Source: Planoprotostelium fungivorum (taxonomy: Eukaryota; Evosea; Variosea; Cavosteliida; Cavosteliaceae). From it: a DNA stretch of 64,000 nt. The translations under genes and the position numbers were made by a program. Position 1 is the stretch's first letter, and the number at the start of each line of letters is the position of its first letter. Positions 10,842 to 23,835 of the stretch are shown here, one piece after another. The notes beneath the pieces were generated by a model. The model was not told the DNA's origin. It was given only the letters and a program-made list of their open reading frames with translations, and made no database searches. Location of the stretch: NCBI GenBank assembly GCA_003024175.1, contig MDYQ01000023.1:1-64000 (forward strand), in the 5' to 3' direction.

Positions 10842-13800
10842 ATGGAGGAAGCGCGAATACCAATATGTATTGGTGATGTGGTTCAATTTATGTCTGAGGA
10901 GGAACAAGAAGATGGTTATCTATCATCAGGGGGCTTCTCTGGCGACCAATGCCTTCTGAAGATCTCCTCTGATAAAGATTGCGATTTTCGAATCGTTCCT
11001 CTATCTCAATATACCTCCCATAAAGTGAGCAGAATCGTAATCCGATGCATTCCACTAACGTGAGCAGGCTGTGAAACAGAAAAGCAAGAGGGTGACGAGT
11101 GTGTTCGGAGGAATTCTCCCAACTACGTACAATTCAATCTTGAAAGATGAAGAGATGCTCCAGCTAGAGGAATACAAATACATGGAAGATGCACTCAATG
11201 CTACAATATGGGATCAATTAGATGGACAGGTAGATGATGTGATTGGCTGAGCTGATCAATCCGTTAGCCCCTGCAGTATGGACAAATTGTTCAACTGTTA
11301 CACGTAAAGACGAACAAATTCCTTTCGGCAAAGTGGACAACACAGTCCAGAAGAGCAGGAAGCACGCCTTCGTATTCGTTACGATTGATGAAAGAGGGCT
11401 CGAGATCGGCCTATTTCAGAGTTGTCCCTCACAGATTCACGGCCAAACTCGGAGAAGCAGTGTACAGATCGGAGCAGGTGATGAGATGAACAGAAGTGGA
11501 GTATAACAGACGAAGGTACACCTCATACACGTCAAGAGTGGAGAGGCCATTCGCCAGTCACCTGATTTCATTGATGAAAATTATTCCTACGATGTGTCCT
11601 TGGATGCAGAGAATCCAACAGCCTGGACTCTTATGTCCTCGGTGCAGCCCAGTATTAAGGTAATTCGATGATACAAAATGGAGAATAATAACGAAAGGAC
11701 ATTCCCCTGCGGTCAGGGAGGTACGTAAGATTGTTCCATTCAGAACACGGATACATCCGTCTCTCCACGGAGAACACTGTCATCTGTAAGTGCAGAGACT
11801 TCCAATGGCACTTATCATCGTCCCACAAGAATGTATGGCAGATTGAATCCACAGTCCATGAATCTGGAGAGATCTCGTGGAACGAGCCCTGCAGGTTTCG
11901 TTTGATTGGGACCAAGTATTATCTATATCGTTCACCTCTCGACGGTTTAGGCGACGACACGGACGTGAGTGAGAGAGGAGAGGTTACCCTGACGCACACA
12001 GATCATCACCGTATCAGAAGATCGTAACAACGATCGATGTCTATGGCATATGTCATCCAAAGAAGATGAAATCGACAACATCATATGTCTGAACAAATAT
12101 GTCTTCATTCATTCTGGAGAGGTGAGAGGGTACTTTTGAGTGAAATTGAAGGAATGCAGTCTGAAAACGGAAGATCACGCTGGTTACAGTGTGGAACGAA
12201 TATATCAAATAACGATAATCGAGAGGAGTTGATAGGGGTGATTTCCAGATAATAGGGCAAATGTTAATCGGGCAATAGTTGATAGCCTCCGCGAACCTGA
12301 ATATGAAGGATTGTTATCGTTTATCAGCAGTGCCTGAAGATCAACTGAGTAGATTTCAATTCATATTCGACAGTGTAGATCACCTCACCCTCTTGGTTAA
12401 ACAGAGAGATTTCTCTCCCCCTTTGGTGAGTATCTGATCCATTTCCTCTACTGTATCAATACGATTGTAGATCACACAACTGTTGGAAAAGATATGCAGA
12501 TTCTGCACCGATTCAGAGAAAGAGAGTGTACTGGAGTTGGATGGTAATGCGATCAGAGCTCACCAAGATATCGCCATCAATGTGAGCTTCATTCGATACG
12601 ACAAAACATAACGTACCTTAGGTAGTGCCTGTATCGATACAGGTGCTCTTCTCTGCACAATCGAGAGAGGAGTGGTATTTATGTAAACTTGTATATAAGT
12701 TATTCAGTCTTCTCTGTAAATCAAACAGGAAATCCTGCATCGCAATTGGTCACCACATCGACGCTCTACTCAATCCATCTGAGGAGGTGAGCTCCTCTCT
12801 TCTTCTCACCTGAAGATTCTAGGTATGGATTGAGGCCACATCCATGCTCGTGATTCTCTACCAAGGTAACGAAGCTTTGGTGAAGGATATCAATACAATA
12901 GTTCCTTTATTCAACACACTCAAGAGTTACATGGGGCATCAACGCAAATACAAGTCGGTAGGAGAGGCTTGAGCCCAACTGATCCTGGGCAGATTCTTAG
13001 AGTTCTTGTCAACGCTGTGTGCTTACAAAGATACCCCATTACCCACAAATCAAAAAGTGATCCTCTCCTTTTTGGAGCAGAACACACATCTGATGGTAAA
13101 CACGAGAGATAACACACAGAACAACAAGGTGAGCGACAAACGCTCGATCGCAGAGTGACCCATGAAAGGTGGAAGTGCTAGTGGGCAGTGAATGGTTATC
13201 CATGCGGAAGTTTGTCTTCCAAGTAGGACATGCATCAGCTGATCTCGTTGATTACTGGGAGTACAGTTTGTATCTCTTCTCCAATCTGTGCAGGGTAAGA
13301 CAGATATAGCACCGATACAGCAGAGCATCATTTAAACATCACGACTGATTGAATGAACAGGGGAGGAACTCGACAGCGATCAAATTTGTGGAACAATGGG
13401 TGGGATGGAAGCACGCTTTTCGATGTCTGAAGAACGACAACTTGAATATGGCGATGCGCTTTCGTTCGGCCTATTGCAGCGTTCTGCTACATGTCTTTGT
13501 CGATTGCTACCCCCAAAAGACATTCACCAACGTGCAGTACGTATGGGTGTGTAGATGAATGAGCGTACGGAGAGTGAAGATGGACAGCCGATGAAGATGC
13601 CAGAGCACCTGGTAGGTGTGGGGTCGATCGCACCGATCAGAGTGAGAGACGGAGAGCAGGGAGTCGATCTGAAGAACATGCCAAACATCCACGAGTTCAT
13701 GAAGGCATACATCTGCCTCCCTGAGCATTTTCANGAAGATGCCAGAGCACCTGGTAGGTGTGGGGTCGATCGCACCGATCAGAGTGAGAGACGGAGAGCA

Positions 13801-16800
13801 GGGAATCGATCTGAAGAACATGCCAAACATCCACGAGTTCATGAAGGCATACATCTGCCTCCCTGAGCACTTTCAATGGGATCCCCACAGACCTGTCACG
13901 GACAAATGGAAGTTCTTCCTCCACGTGATCACTCTGACTCGCGTCTTCTACATGTACGGTTTCTTCAAGCGAGATGAAGACCAACTCCTTCCGAGATTGA
14001 AGGACGTCTTGAAAGTGGAGATCACCAAAGGTAAATCCTCTCTGCACACGAATGCTCACAAACAATAGTTAATCCTGGTGTTCATCATACCTATGGTCTC
14101 ACAAGTTCAGAGAAAGACCAGCACCTATTGGTGGCCATCAAGCTGGAGGTCTGCAAGATCTTACAGATGTATCTTGACCTGCGACTGAAGGTGAGAGAGG
14201 ACACTTTCATCGGTTGATGATAAAAGGTGGCATTCGAAGATCTGATTGTTGAATTCCTGTCGGACAGAGTGGACAACAATTGGAGTGATCACAGGATCAG
14301 AGCTCACATCTCGAAGAAGCTACTCAATGGTGAGAGCCTCCATCATTCTCTGTTGAACCATCACAGCTCCCTCTGAGCAGATGAACGACTCCTGGAATCT
14401 GAGCCAAGCGCTGCTGAGACTGCTCAAGCACGAGAACAATCGATTGACCTCCGCTGCCATCTCCCTCCTAGTCCGTCTTCGGCGCTCTCCCAAGTGATTC
14501 TACGTTGCATCCAGTTCTGTATTCATCTTCGTCAGCATGGAGCTACTGACTGCTGTTGGACAATTGAAGTTTCTTCCTCTGGCCGAGCAAATTGACAACT
14601 ATGAAGCCATCACCAGTTCATTGGAAAATTTGAGAAGACTGAGCGCTGAGAAGATGGGAAGCGATCAGAGGGCCGAAGTGTTGTCCATACTGACAGGTCT
14701 GCTGTCATTCATGTGTTAACTCACAAGAAACAGAGTACGAGAAGTTATGTGATAGCAACATGACGTTGAACCAAAATATCTTCTTCTCTGAGCATGTCCT
14801 CGACGAAGTATCTTCCCTTCTGAAGTTACCATTAGAAGAGGGCAGTGAAGATTTCCCTGAGATGTCCACCATCTTCGAGCACTGCTATTCTTTTCTCAGA
14901 AAGGTGAGAGATACGAAGAGCTGCGGATTGACTATCTGCAGTTTTGTATGGGAAATAGAATCAACCAAAAGGCGCTATCTGTTCACACCGATTTCATGAT
15001 TGATCAACACTTACGATATGGGCACATCAAGAACATCATGGATACAGTGATAGAAATCTACAAGGATAATCCAGTATTGTGTGAGGCCTTGTGTCAAAAC
15101 GAATCTATCACTGGGAATCTACATAAACTAATCGATGGCGCCAACCTCAAAGGCCTGGAATTTCTGAAGGTGAGAGTGATCTCTTTATCAAGTTGAAAAG
15201 CCACAGACGATCGTCACCTTTGGCACCACCAAGATAAACCAGTCCATCGTGCTGCAGATATTACGTGCTTATCCTCAAGATATATGTCTCAGAGAGCCGG
15301 CTAGGTGAAGAAGAGGAAGAGGAAGATGTTGAATCATACCAGACGACCATCAGGGACGCCGAGTATGAAGGAGCAGTGGAGGGTGGACTATATCGTACTT
15401 CTATCATTGTGTGTTGCTGGGAAGAACCAAGGAGCGAAGGACGTATGTCAGAAGGTTTTGAACGTTGAGGAGGCAGTCAAGTCTCTATTCAACGCACAGG
15501 ACTTTTCCATGTTGGAGGCAGCCTATGCCAAGTTTATTGATGAAGTGTATCTCGCCACCGACAACAACAACATGGTGAGTATGAATGATACAATGGATGA
15601 TAATCGCCCGCAGAACACTCAAGTGTTAGGACTGCGGAATAACGATCTGCTGTGGAAGTCCATCGAAGAGATTGGATTTAAACTTCACTTCATTAGTGAG
15701 GAGGGCAAGAGGAGCACAGATGCCCTCCAGCAATCGTCCAGAGAGTATATTTCGTTCATCTGCTCCTTTTTGGAAAACTTCTTCGGTAAATTCTTCTTGC
15801 TGGATAAGGCTACCAGGTGATCAGGCCGTGTAGAAACAAACTGAGCTCTTCAGTCGTCAAGTGCTCATCTCGAATCAAATGTTGGATTCTGTGGCCGCTT
15901 TGTGCGAATTACAATGCGTGATCATCGAACCCTCCAGCACGGAGTTCAGGATTTTTCTGCGCACAACAGCGTGCATGAAAGTACTGCATGAAGGAGGATT
16001 GCAAGGCAGAATATACTNAAATGTTGGATTCTGTGGCCGCTTTGTGCGAATTACAATGCGTGATCATCGAACCCTCCAGCACGGAGTTAAGGATTTTTCT
16101 GCGCACAACAGCGTGCATGAAAGTACTGCATGAAGGAGGATTGCAAGGCAGAATATACTTTGACAAGGTAAGTTGACATGAAGATCTTTCCTGAGTAGGA
16201 GCAGGTCGAGAGACTATTGTTCGAGTCCAGAACCAAATTAGAGACAGTTCATGGCATCGAATTAAGCTTACAGTTTCAGAACTCTTCAGATTATCGAGAT
16301 CCTAGAGCGATTAGAGCATGGTGATACCTTAACCAGTTCGATCGATTCACCATCTTCAGCGAGAGATATTCTGATCTATGTTTCCAAAACATAGCAGCAT
16401 TACTAGATCCCCGAGAGAGAGATAAGCCGACTTATATGTCAGTCCTCGTTTTCCAATTAGGGTGTGTAATTCTCAAGTCGTGTTGACTCATATCATTAAG
16501 AAACTCTTTGTATGATGACAACAGTCTCAAATTGAACTGCCTCCGAATATTGATCAGTCTCGTCACCCACGCAAAGAAAGTAGACAAGACGAAGAAGTTT
16601 CTTCAGGATGTACTGACACAACTGGAGGCTCCCATGGCGTCTCTGCAACTGTTAGGTATCACTGTTGTTCTATCACTCATTCATCTCATTCCTTTTATTT
16701 TATTTCTTTCATCTAATTCCCTATTTCGTTCTTTTCTGAGGGTGTTTAAGGGTCCAAGGATCAGGCTATCGTCCAGGCTTCTCTACAACTACTGATAGCG

Positions 16801-19800
16801 ATGATTGATCTGGGGGAGGGAGAAGTGAACACGTTTGTTCAACAATCGATTCTGGAGATCTTCACTTCTAGGCCAGATGAGACTTTTTTCAAGAATATAT
16901 CGTATGTCTCCCGCACCTGCCCATCTAATCAGTGTAGATTGGAGATTCAGAAGACGAAACATCAAATCAAAGACAAGAAGAGGTTGTTGATCCAACAGGC
17001 CAACAACAAATCATCAGATTCGACATCGAACAGTGCTGCTGCATCACCAAGGCTAAACACGTCGACGGGTGAAGATCATGAGGTCAGAATGGCATTGACT
17101 CATAGCAGTTCATGGGAACAGTATGAAGCAATCTCTATTGAGAAGCTCCATCACACCACCTCCCGACTTGAGAGGTCGGAAAGTGAGAAAGAGGAAGACC
17201 CTACATCACGAGAGTTCAGAATACCATCTCACGGAGATCTTCTCTCCCTCTGCTGTGGTGATCATTCTTCATGCCATCAATGTGTTGATGAATCTCAGGC
17301 TCAGGAGTTCTCCGAGGTAGAGAGGATCTTCCGCTTGGTTCAACTATTAGCCAAATCAGAATCGCCCGTCTTCAAGGTGATTGAGATTATCTTATCATCT
17401 TCTGATCTTATCAGAATTATTGCAGAGAGCAGACTGATAATCTGGAATCGTTCGACATTCTGAGAGAGTTAGTACAATTTCTGAAGGTGAGACTTATCAT
17501 TCGCACGAACAGACAACGAATGAATCAGGTATTCGAGAGTCTTCTGGCAAATGAGTGGAGACAGACAGTATCTCTAGCAATACAAGTCTTCATCACGCTA
17601 ATCGACCTGACTGTGCATCATCCAGCCAACCAGCTGTCCGTCATCAATTCACAAGTGATTTGACTGTTATGATCAGATGATCACAAGTGCAGGTCATTGG
17701 TCCGATCAACAAGATATTGGCATACAGCTGCATGAACGAGGACGGTAGCGTCCTAACTCCGGTAGTACAGCTGAAGATACGAATCATAGAGTTTCTTCTG
17801 GGCCTTGTGGAGCCGCCCTCAGCTAAGATTGTTTCGAAGATGGTGTCAACCTTCAACTTCAAGGACATCACCTCTTGGTTCACTCAGGACTCCACGGAGG
17901 AGATGGTTCAGTTGACCTCCCTCTCTTATCGCCTCATTAAGCTGATCTCTGATCATGATTCCTCCAATAACGCCAAGGTGAGGAATAGACCAAGAGATGA
18001 AAGAGAAGGAATGACGTTGAAATAGCTGAAAGACACGATGCGACACGTGGAGGAGATGTGCAGTTCACGCATTGGTCGTGTTGAGTTTCTGGTCAAGAAC
18101 GAATTAGTCCGACTCTACTTTCCAATTCCGAGATATTTCAGATTGAGAGTGGGGATGAAGGAGGAAGAGAAGAGAATGCAGAGGTCAATGCAAGAGTTTT
18201 TGATCCACAGAAAGATCGACTGGACCAAGTCAACAGATAAGGTGCACCTTGAATACCTTTGTCTCCCCTCACTCGAACAGTTGGAAGCATTCATCAACTG
18301 GTCGGGGCAACATCTGATTGAAGTGGACACAAACGAGAACAAGTCTGCGCTGATGAGACAACTGACAAACATGAGGATATGGGGGTGGTTCACGATTGTG
18401 GTTGCCATCGGCATCAACATTCTTATCTTCGGTTGGATGGGAATGCTCGACTCCAACACTCTTCACCTCTACTCCTCTTTACCGTGCGTCCTCTATTCTC
18501 TCTTTCGTCTACTCTGACCTATTCACTTCATCTACTCTCCTGTTCACTGGATATATTCTTAAATTCTTGTCTCATCCTCTCCGTAGGAGCCCTGTACAAA
18601 CTTTGATGAGGTTATTGGAGGCTTTCATGATCGCTTCTACTCTGGTTCAATTGGTGTTGTATACGCAGAACAACATTGGCACCTTTATCCGAAAATCACT
18701 GAGATCTCGTGTTCCAGAATCATCATCTGTGATTCTCCTCACCAATGACCAAAGATGGTATGTATGTCATTGTATCAACTACTGAGCGACTCAGGGCCAA
18801 ATTGAAGGAATTGTATACAACTGGACACAAGTGGAACTACCCTCGTCTTTTGTGCGTTCGACTATTCTATCTTTCTTCTGACTCTTTTAGTCTCAAACTG
18901 GGATATTGTTATATCACCGAAGCTTGGGCTGTCCATTATATCTTGCTGTTTGCATTCGCCATCGCCGGTGTGTGGGTTCCATATTTCTATATGTACCACG
19001 GCCTACAAATCATACTGGAGAGTGAGCACCTCAAGACCATTGCCATTGCCATCCGCGCTTCCTTCACTACTCTGCTCGTGGTCGTGAGTACCTTACCTTG
19101 TATGACCTTTGGTCGACTGAATCGTTTAGTTCCTGCTCATTATAGGATTGCTGTATGTTTTTGCCGTCATATCATACGTCGGATTGGGTCCACATTTCAC
19201 CACTTCATGGGGTGGAACTTGCGATTCCGTTTTAACTTGCTTTGCTGCTAACCTTTACGCCGGGTAACTATGTATGAACTGTAACTCACTGATCCTTGCA
19301 GTATACCATCTGCAGGTGGTTTAAATCAATTGGTAAACGGATACCAATGGAGTGATGCTGGAGATACCTGGTTCTTCATCATCTATGTTGTATTCTATTA
19401 TGTCATATTCGGTTTGTTGATGTTGAACATCTTTCTCGCTATCATTGTGGACACATTTTCTGGTAAGCGGTAATTATGGTATGATAATGACTGACGACAA
19501 AGAATTGAGGGATATCCGACAACAAGCGAGAACCTCCCGAGTACAAAATTGCTTTATATGCTCCATTGAGAGAGAGGCCTTCAAGAGAAAAGGAATCGGT
19601 GAGAAGCGCATCACCCATTCAGTCTCACTGATTGAAAGAATTTCACAATCATGTCTCAAACGAACACAACACTTGGCATTATTTCTATTTCCTCGTCTAT
19701 TTGAGAGATCAATTGGCATCAAGGGCGGATCTATCAGTCGCAGAAGCACATGTGCAGCAGAAGGTTGGTGGTGAATACATAGAGCAAGATTTGATGTGCT

Positions 19801-20077
19801 TCAGATTGAGTCCAGTCGGTTCCTGGAGGTATTCCCCATAGAAAGAGCTTTGAGTCTGGAGTCAGCTTCAGCTTATGATGGGAGCAATCAAAGGAATCAA
19901 GAACAACCGCAGGAAGTAATACGCAGACAAGGTGAGTTTCTTGTCAATCAAGAATTGCTCACACACCTGTTAGAAGCAAAAGAGGCATTGGAACAACAAC
20001 AACTAACGCGAGTGAAGACCAGTGGGAGTAAGAGGGCCATACAACCATCACCGAGCAATTTTGGAGTATCGATATAA
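10842..20077 (+). CDS. IP3 receptor/ryanodine receptor-family Ca2+ channel
   Basis: This intron-rich gene encodes a tetrameric intracellular calcium-release channel of endomembranes. The start reads MEEARIPICIGDVVQF with GYLSSGGFSGDQCLLK, matching the IP3R N-terminal beta-trefoil. MIR repeats follow (HVKSGEAIRQSPDF, LFHSEHGYIRLSTEN; about 11.5-12.0 kb), then helical RIH-type regions (about 12.6-17 kb) and an RIH-associated segment leading into VEFLVKNELVRLYFPIP (about 18.08 kb). The six-helix channel lies at about 18.37-19.47 kb, with the pore loop SAGGLNQLVNG and the last helix GLLMLNIFLAIIVDTFSELR. The C-terminal linker carries the family's CFICSIERE...H...EHNTWHYF zinc-finger-like motif. 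A short Gln-rich coiled tail ends at TAA 20075-20077. Dictyostelium IplA is a likely relative. The assembly has two duplicated 141-nt blocks inside this gene (separate entries), so the raw frame is interrupted there. Ligand specificity cannot be read from sequence. Confidence 0.92.
13593..13875 (+). repeat. 141-nt duplicated block around a single N (assembly artefact)
   Basis: Bases 13593-13733 and 13735-13875 are the same 141-nt coding segment with two mismatches, separated by one N at 13734. With only one copy the channel protein reads continuously (KAYICLPEHF then QWDPHRPVTDKW). This is the signature of two contig ends that overlap but were joined without merging. Confidence 0.9.
15877..16159 (+). 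repeat. Second 141-nt duplicated block around a single N (assembly artefact)
   Basis: Bases 15877-16017 and 16019-16159 are near-identical (one mismatch seen), separated by an N at 16018. The unit length, 141, equals that of the other block. The reading frame of the calcium-channel gene is continuous if one copy is dropped. Confidence 0.9.
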
Positions 20078-20129
20078 AAGGCGTGCATAAGACTCCTGAC
20101 ATGACAATCTCGAGATTTATAGAATAGCA

Positions 20130-23100
20130 TCAGAAGGAGAGTTCATCGTCATCTCCGAAAGGATCAGGGGACGTAATTCCCTCTTCTATCATTTGAGCTT
20201 CGATCTCTCTTGTTAATGCGTCTTCATCGTCGCTGAGGTCCAACAGATCCGCTGTCTTCACCTCTGCTTTCTATCAGTCTATTCACTCTGCAGGTGACGT
20301 CACCTGCTGGCTTCGGTGCGCTCTTCGTCTCAAGTGGGCTCAACGGTGATGGCTGTGCTGCCACTTGTGTTCCCTTCATAGGCATCTCCTTTACGGGTGT
20401 CTCCTTTACGGGTGTCTCCTTTACGGGTGTCTCCTTGACTGGGGTGGATTGTTCGACTCTCGCTGGTTGAGCAACAGCTACTGGTGCCTGTTGGCTCTTC
20501 TCCACGTATTCTACACCACCCGTGACATCTGGTTTTACATTTCCACTCCTCAGCTCTGACACGGAGTGATCAGTCTGTCATCAGAACAATCCTCTTACCC
20601 TCCAGTAGATCACGCGACAGGTCATCGGCAACCCCGGAATACTTGGATGCTGGGAGGTGAGACAATCTCTTGCTGAACTTCTTCTCAGCCTCTAAAGCCA
20701 ATTCGAAATCGGGGAACAGGTTGGAATACTCCACTGGATCGGCCAACGATTCAGCAGCTCGAGGATTGACAGTCTGCAGTGATTAGAGCGATACGATGTG
20801 TGACAATCACCTGCAGGTCTTCCTTCCACAGCTTGACCAGCCTTGGTACTTGACTGGGCATGTATGTCCTGGCCAAGAAGCAAGCTTCAGGGATCCTTCC
20901 CGTAGAGCAGAGGAGTTCGATACAGGCGTCGATCTTCCTAAGTAAGAAGAGAGAAGCAAAGGTGATGTTGTTCTTTCCAGATTCTCGAGCCTGTTGTGCA
21001 AGCTTCTCGATACCACCAACATTCCCTGTGGATGTGTAGAGAAGGAGCAGTCCGTTGAGATCTCCTCCTCTGAATAGACATTCCTCTGCCAGATCAAACT
21101 ATGTCCTTCAGATTCATCTCTTCCCTTCTCTCACCTTGGCAATGGAAAAGGACAGATCGCCCAATTGCCTCCACTTCTGCTCAGAATCGTTCTCCTTGGC
21201 GATGTTGTAGGCTCGCTCCAATTGGTTCAGTTGGACAGACAGCTCAAATTGATGATCGGGGTCCAGTGAGACTTCCAAGGCTTGCTCCTTGAAACCTTGA
21301 GCGTCCAAAAACTGAGCAATGCGGTTGCGGTGGTCGTTGGGGATGTTGGGCAGAATTTGCGAGGCCGTCTCCATGTCTCCACGTAACACAGCAGTCTGCC
21401 TCTGTTATTCATCGTCTGTTTCTCCACTCACCTGGTAGTTGATGATGTTGAGATGGAGGGTGTACGACACGACGTTGTACTGTTTGTCGATGAGGTACAG
21501 TCTGTTGTCTCTGGGGATGTATCCCAACAGGTACAGCTTTCTGTCCAAGTGGGATATAGTCACCGTCTCTCCTCCCACAAAGTAGTTCAGACGGTTGTTG
21601 GCTGTCGTGAAGATGAAGCAATCCCCGACCCACAGACCCGTTCGTACCCTACTCTCATGTTACCACCACCTCCTCGTGTTCCACTCACTTTTCGTTCACT
21701 TCGTGCAGAATTTCGAACGCCTCTTCGAATCCATCGTCGTCTGCTTCTTCTCCCGATGCAAAGAATTGCTCTACAGCTCCCTTGTTGAACTTGAGGATGT
21801 AGAAAGCCGAGTCACAGGCGATGCAAAGATGCTCTCCATTATCAGCCCAGTAGATCTAGTTTGTGTGAGTGGTGATGAATGCGATGACAATGTGATCTCC
21901 TACCTGCTTGGGTGTGACATCGATTCTGCGGACGATGCGCAACTCCTGCCAATCATAGAGCGAAACCGAATCCTTGGATCGAATGGCCAAGAGAGCACCA
22001 CCGAAGATACCCTCGGGTGAGAAGTTTGTCTTGACAGTGCCGACTTCTTTGAAGTTCTTGAACACCTTCACCTTGGACGACGTCTCTCGAACGGCATACC
22101 TTTCATGCCTCAATCTCTACTCTTCCCATTCATCGATGCTCAACGACTCACTCTCCGTTGGCTTCATTGGACCACACAAACTCTGCGGCACTACCGAAGC
22201 TCTTGTTTCTCCAGGCGAGTGCAGTGTAGATGATGTACTCTCCATCACCACACACTACAACAAATCGGCCGTTCGGGGTATGTTGCAGGCTTTGAGGGAA
22301 TACCTCGCAGTTACCCAGCTCCTTGGTTGCCAATTGCAATCTCTCTCCATCAGCGACTTCACCCTCCGAAGCAGACTTGACATTCACTGTTTGAATCTCA
22401 TTGTGTCTGGCCCAGATGATCTTTCCATTGGCATCCATGCTGGCAATCGGTCTCTCTTTACCCAGCTGGTATCCTCAGCGACATCCCCCATGCATTCCAC
22501 TCACCTTGATCATGACAGTACCCTCATCGTATCCAATAGCCACAGCGTTGCTTCCGCGGGTGTGTGAGATCGACCAGACCCTCTCCATGCCGTAGTTGAG
22601 CGTCTTCTCCAGGCGATATGTGTTGGAGTGCCATATCTTCACTGTTCCGTCTTCTGAACCAGTGATGATGATGGGAAGTTCGGGATGGAATGTTGCCACG
22701 GACACGTTCTGTGTGTGACCGTCCAGAGTCTGGACGCATGCCTTGTTTTGGTAATCCCAAATTTTGACCAGCCTGAGCGAGATTAGAGCGAACGATACGA
22801 AAACGAGCTATCCTCACTTGTCGTCGGCACCAGAGATAAGGTATGGCTTGTCACCTCCGATGTAGTACTCTACACTGTTGACTCCCTTCTCATGTCCCTC
22901 CAGTGTAAAATTTGGTGTAGTGGAATTGAATGCCCAAACTTTGATTGTGTGATCCAACGATGCAGAGGCGAATGTGTTTGTGTCTTTAGGATTGATGACC
23001 AGCATCATCACATAGTGGGCATGTCCCTCAAAAACCTGCATGAGATGAGTTTCAAACCGAAAATTCAAGATTGAGCTCACTTGTGTGCAAGTCCATCCCT

Positions 23101-23662
23101 TCTCCCAATCCCAGAGCTTGATGAACATATCATCAGAGCAAGATAAGACGTAGGGTTGTGTGGGGTGAACAACAACGCATCGAATATAATCAGAGTGAGC
23201 TTCAATTGCCTTGATGCGCTCCATAGTGTTGTAGTTATACACGCGGATCATCATGTCGTCACTTCCCGCCACAATCCATTGCTTTCTGCTGATAAACTTG
23301 GCTGTGCGCACTGATCATATCAATGAATCAGTAGAAACACACTAACCTACCTGGGAGATCGGTGACCTCAAATGTCTTGACTAGACTCTGTCTCATACTT
23401 TAGAATGAGAATTCGACAATATCGTAAAGCACCTGATTGTTATAGTTCCAGATGTACACATTTCCATTGAATAAACTGGATAAAATCCATGGTTCTTCAG
23501 GATGAATATCTACACTCTTTACTCTGTCGGACCTTGCCGAGAGCTTTTTCTATAACCTATTTAAGTGTTGTGAACATGTATAATGACTCACATCGACATC
23601 AAGACGGAGTGGCTGTAATAGGAGTTAGACAATACAAAAAAGAAAGGGAGCGTAATTACCAT
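20130..23662 (-). CDS. COPB2: Coatomer subunit beta-prime (beta'-COP)
   Basis: A subunit of the COPI coat, which recycles proteins from Golgi to ER. From the 5' end: the initiator Met is alone on its coding exon (23660-23662), followed at once by an intron. Then come PLRLDVD and [18 protein letters not shown], typical of the COPB2 N-terminus. WD40 blades follow ([68 protein letters not shown]), then the coatomer WD-associated region and helical part ([18 protein letters not shown] at about 21.3 kb). An acidic C-terminus ends FGDDDELSF with the stop at 20130-20132. A low-complexity KETPV repeat interrupts the C-terminal region. The gene is convergent with the calcium-channel gene (52 bases apart) and divergent from the RCC1-repeat gene. 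Confidence 0.95.
20379..20441 (-). repeat. 15-nt coding tandem repeat (KETPV) in coatomer beta-prime
   Basis: About four copies of a 15-nt unit encode P-V-K-E-T on the minus strand, near the protein's C-terminus; the last copy diverges to KEMPM. It keeps frame and is probably a disordered linker. Confidence 0.8.
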
Positions 23663-23835
23663 TTAATGAGCACTCTTCGGGTCTAATCTTTGAAAAAAAG
23701 ATGAGGGAAGAGAGCTGAGATATCATCGAGCTTGTCTTCGCCACGTCGGCTTTGCCCGGAGTTACAATTTATCAGAATTTATTTCAAATAAATCCGAATG
23801 TTAAACATTTTATCAAGTTTGATCAGAGGAATCGG

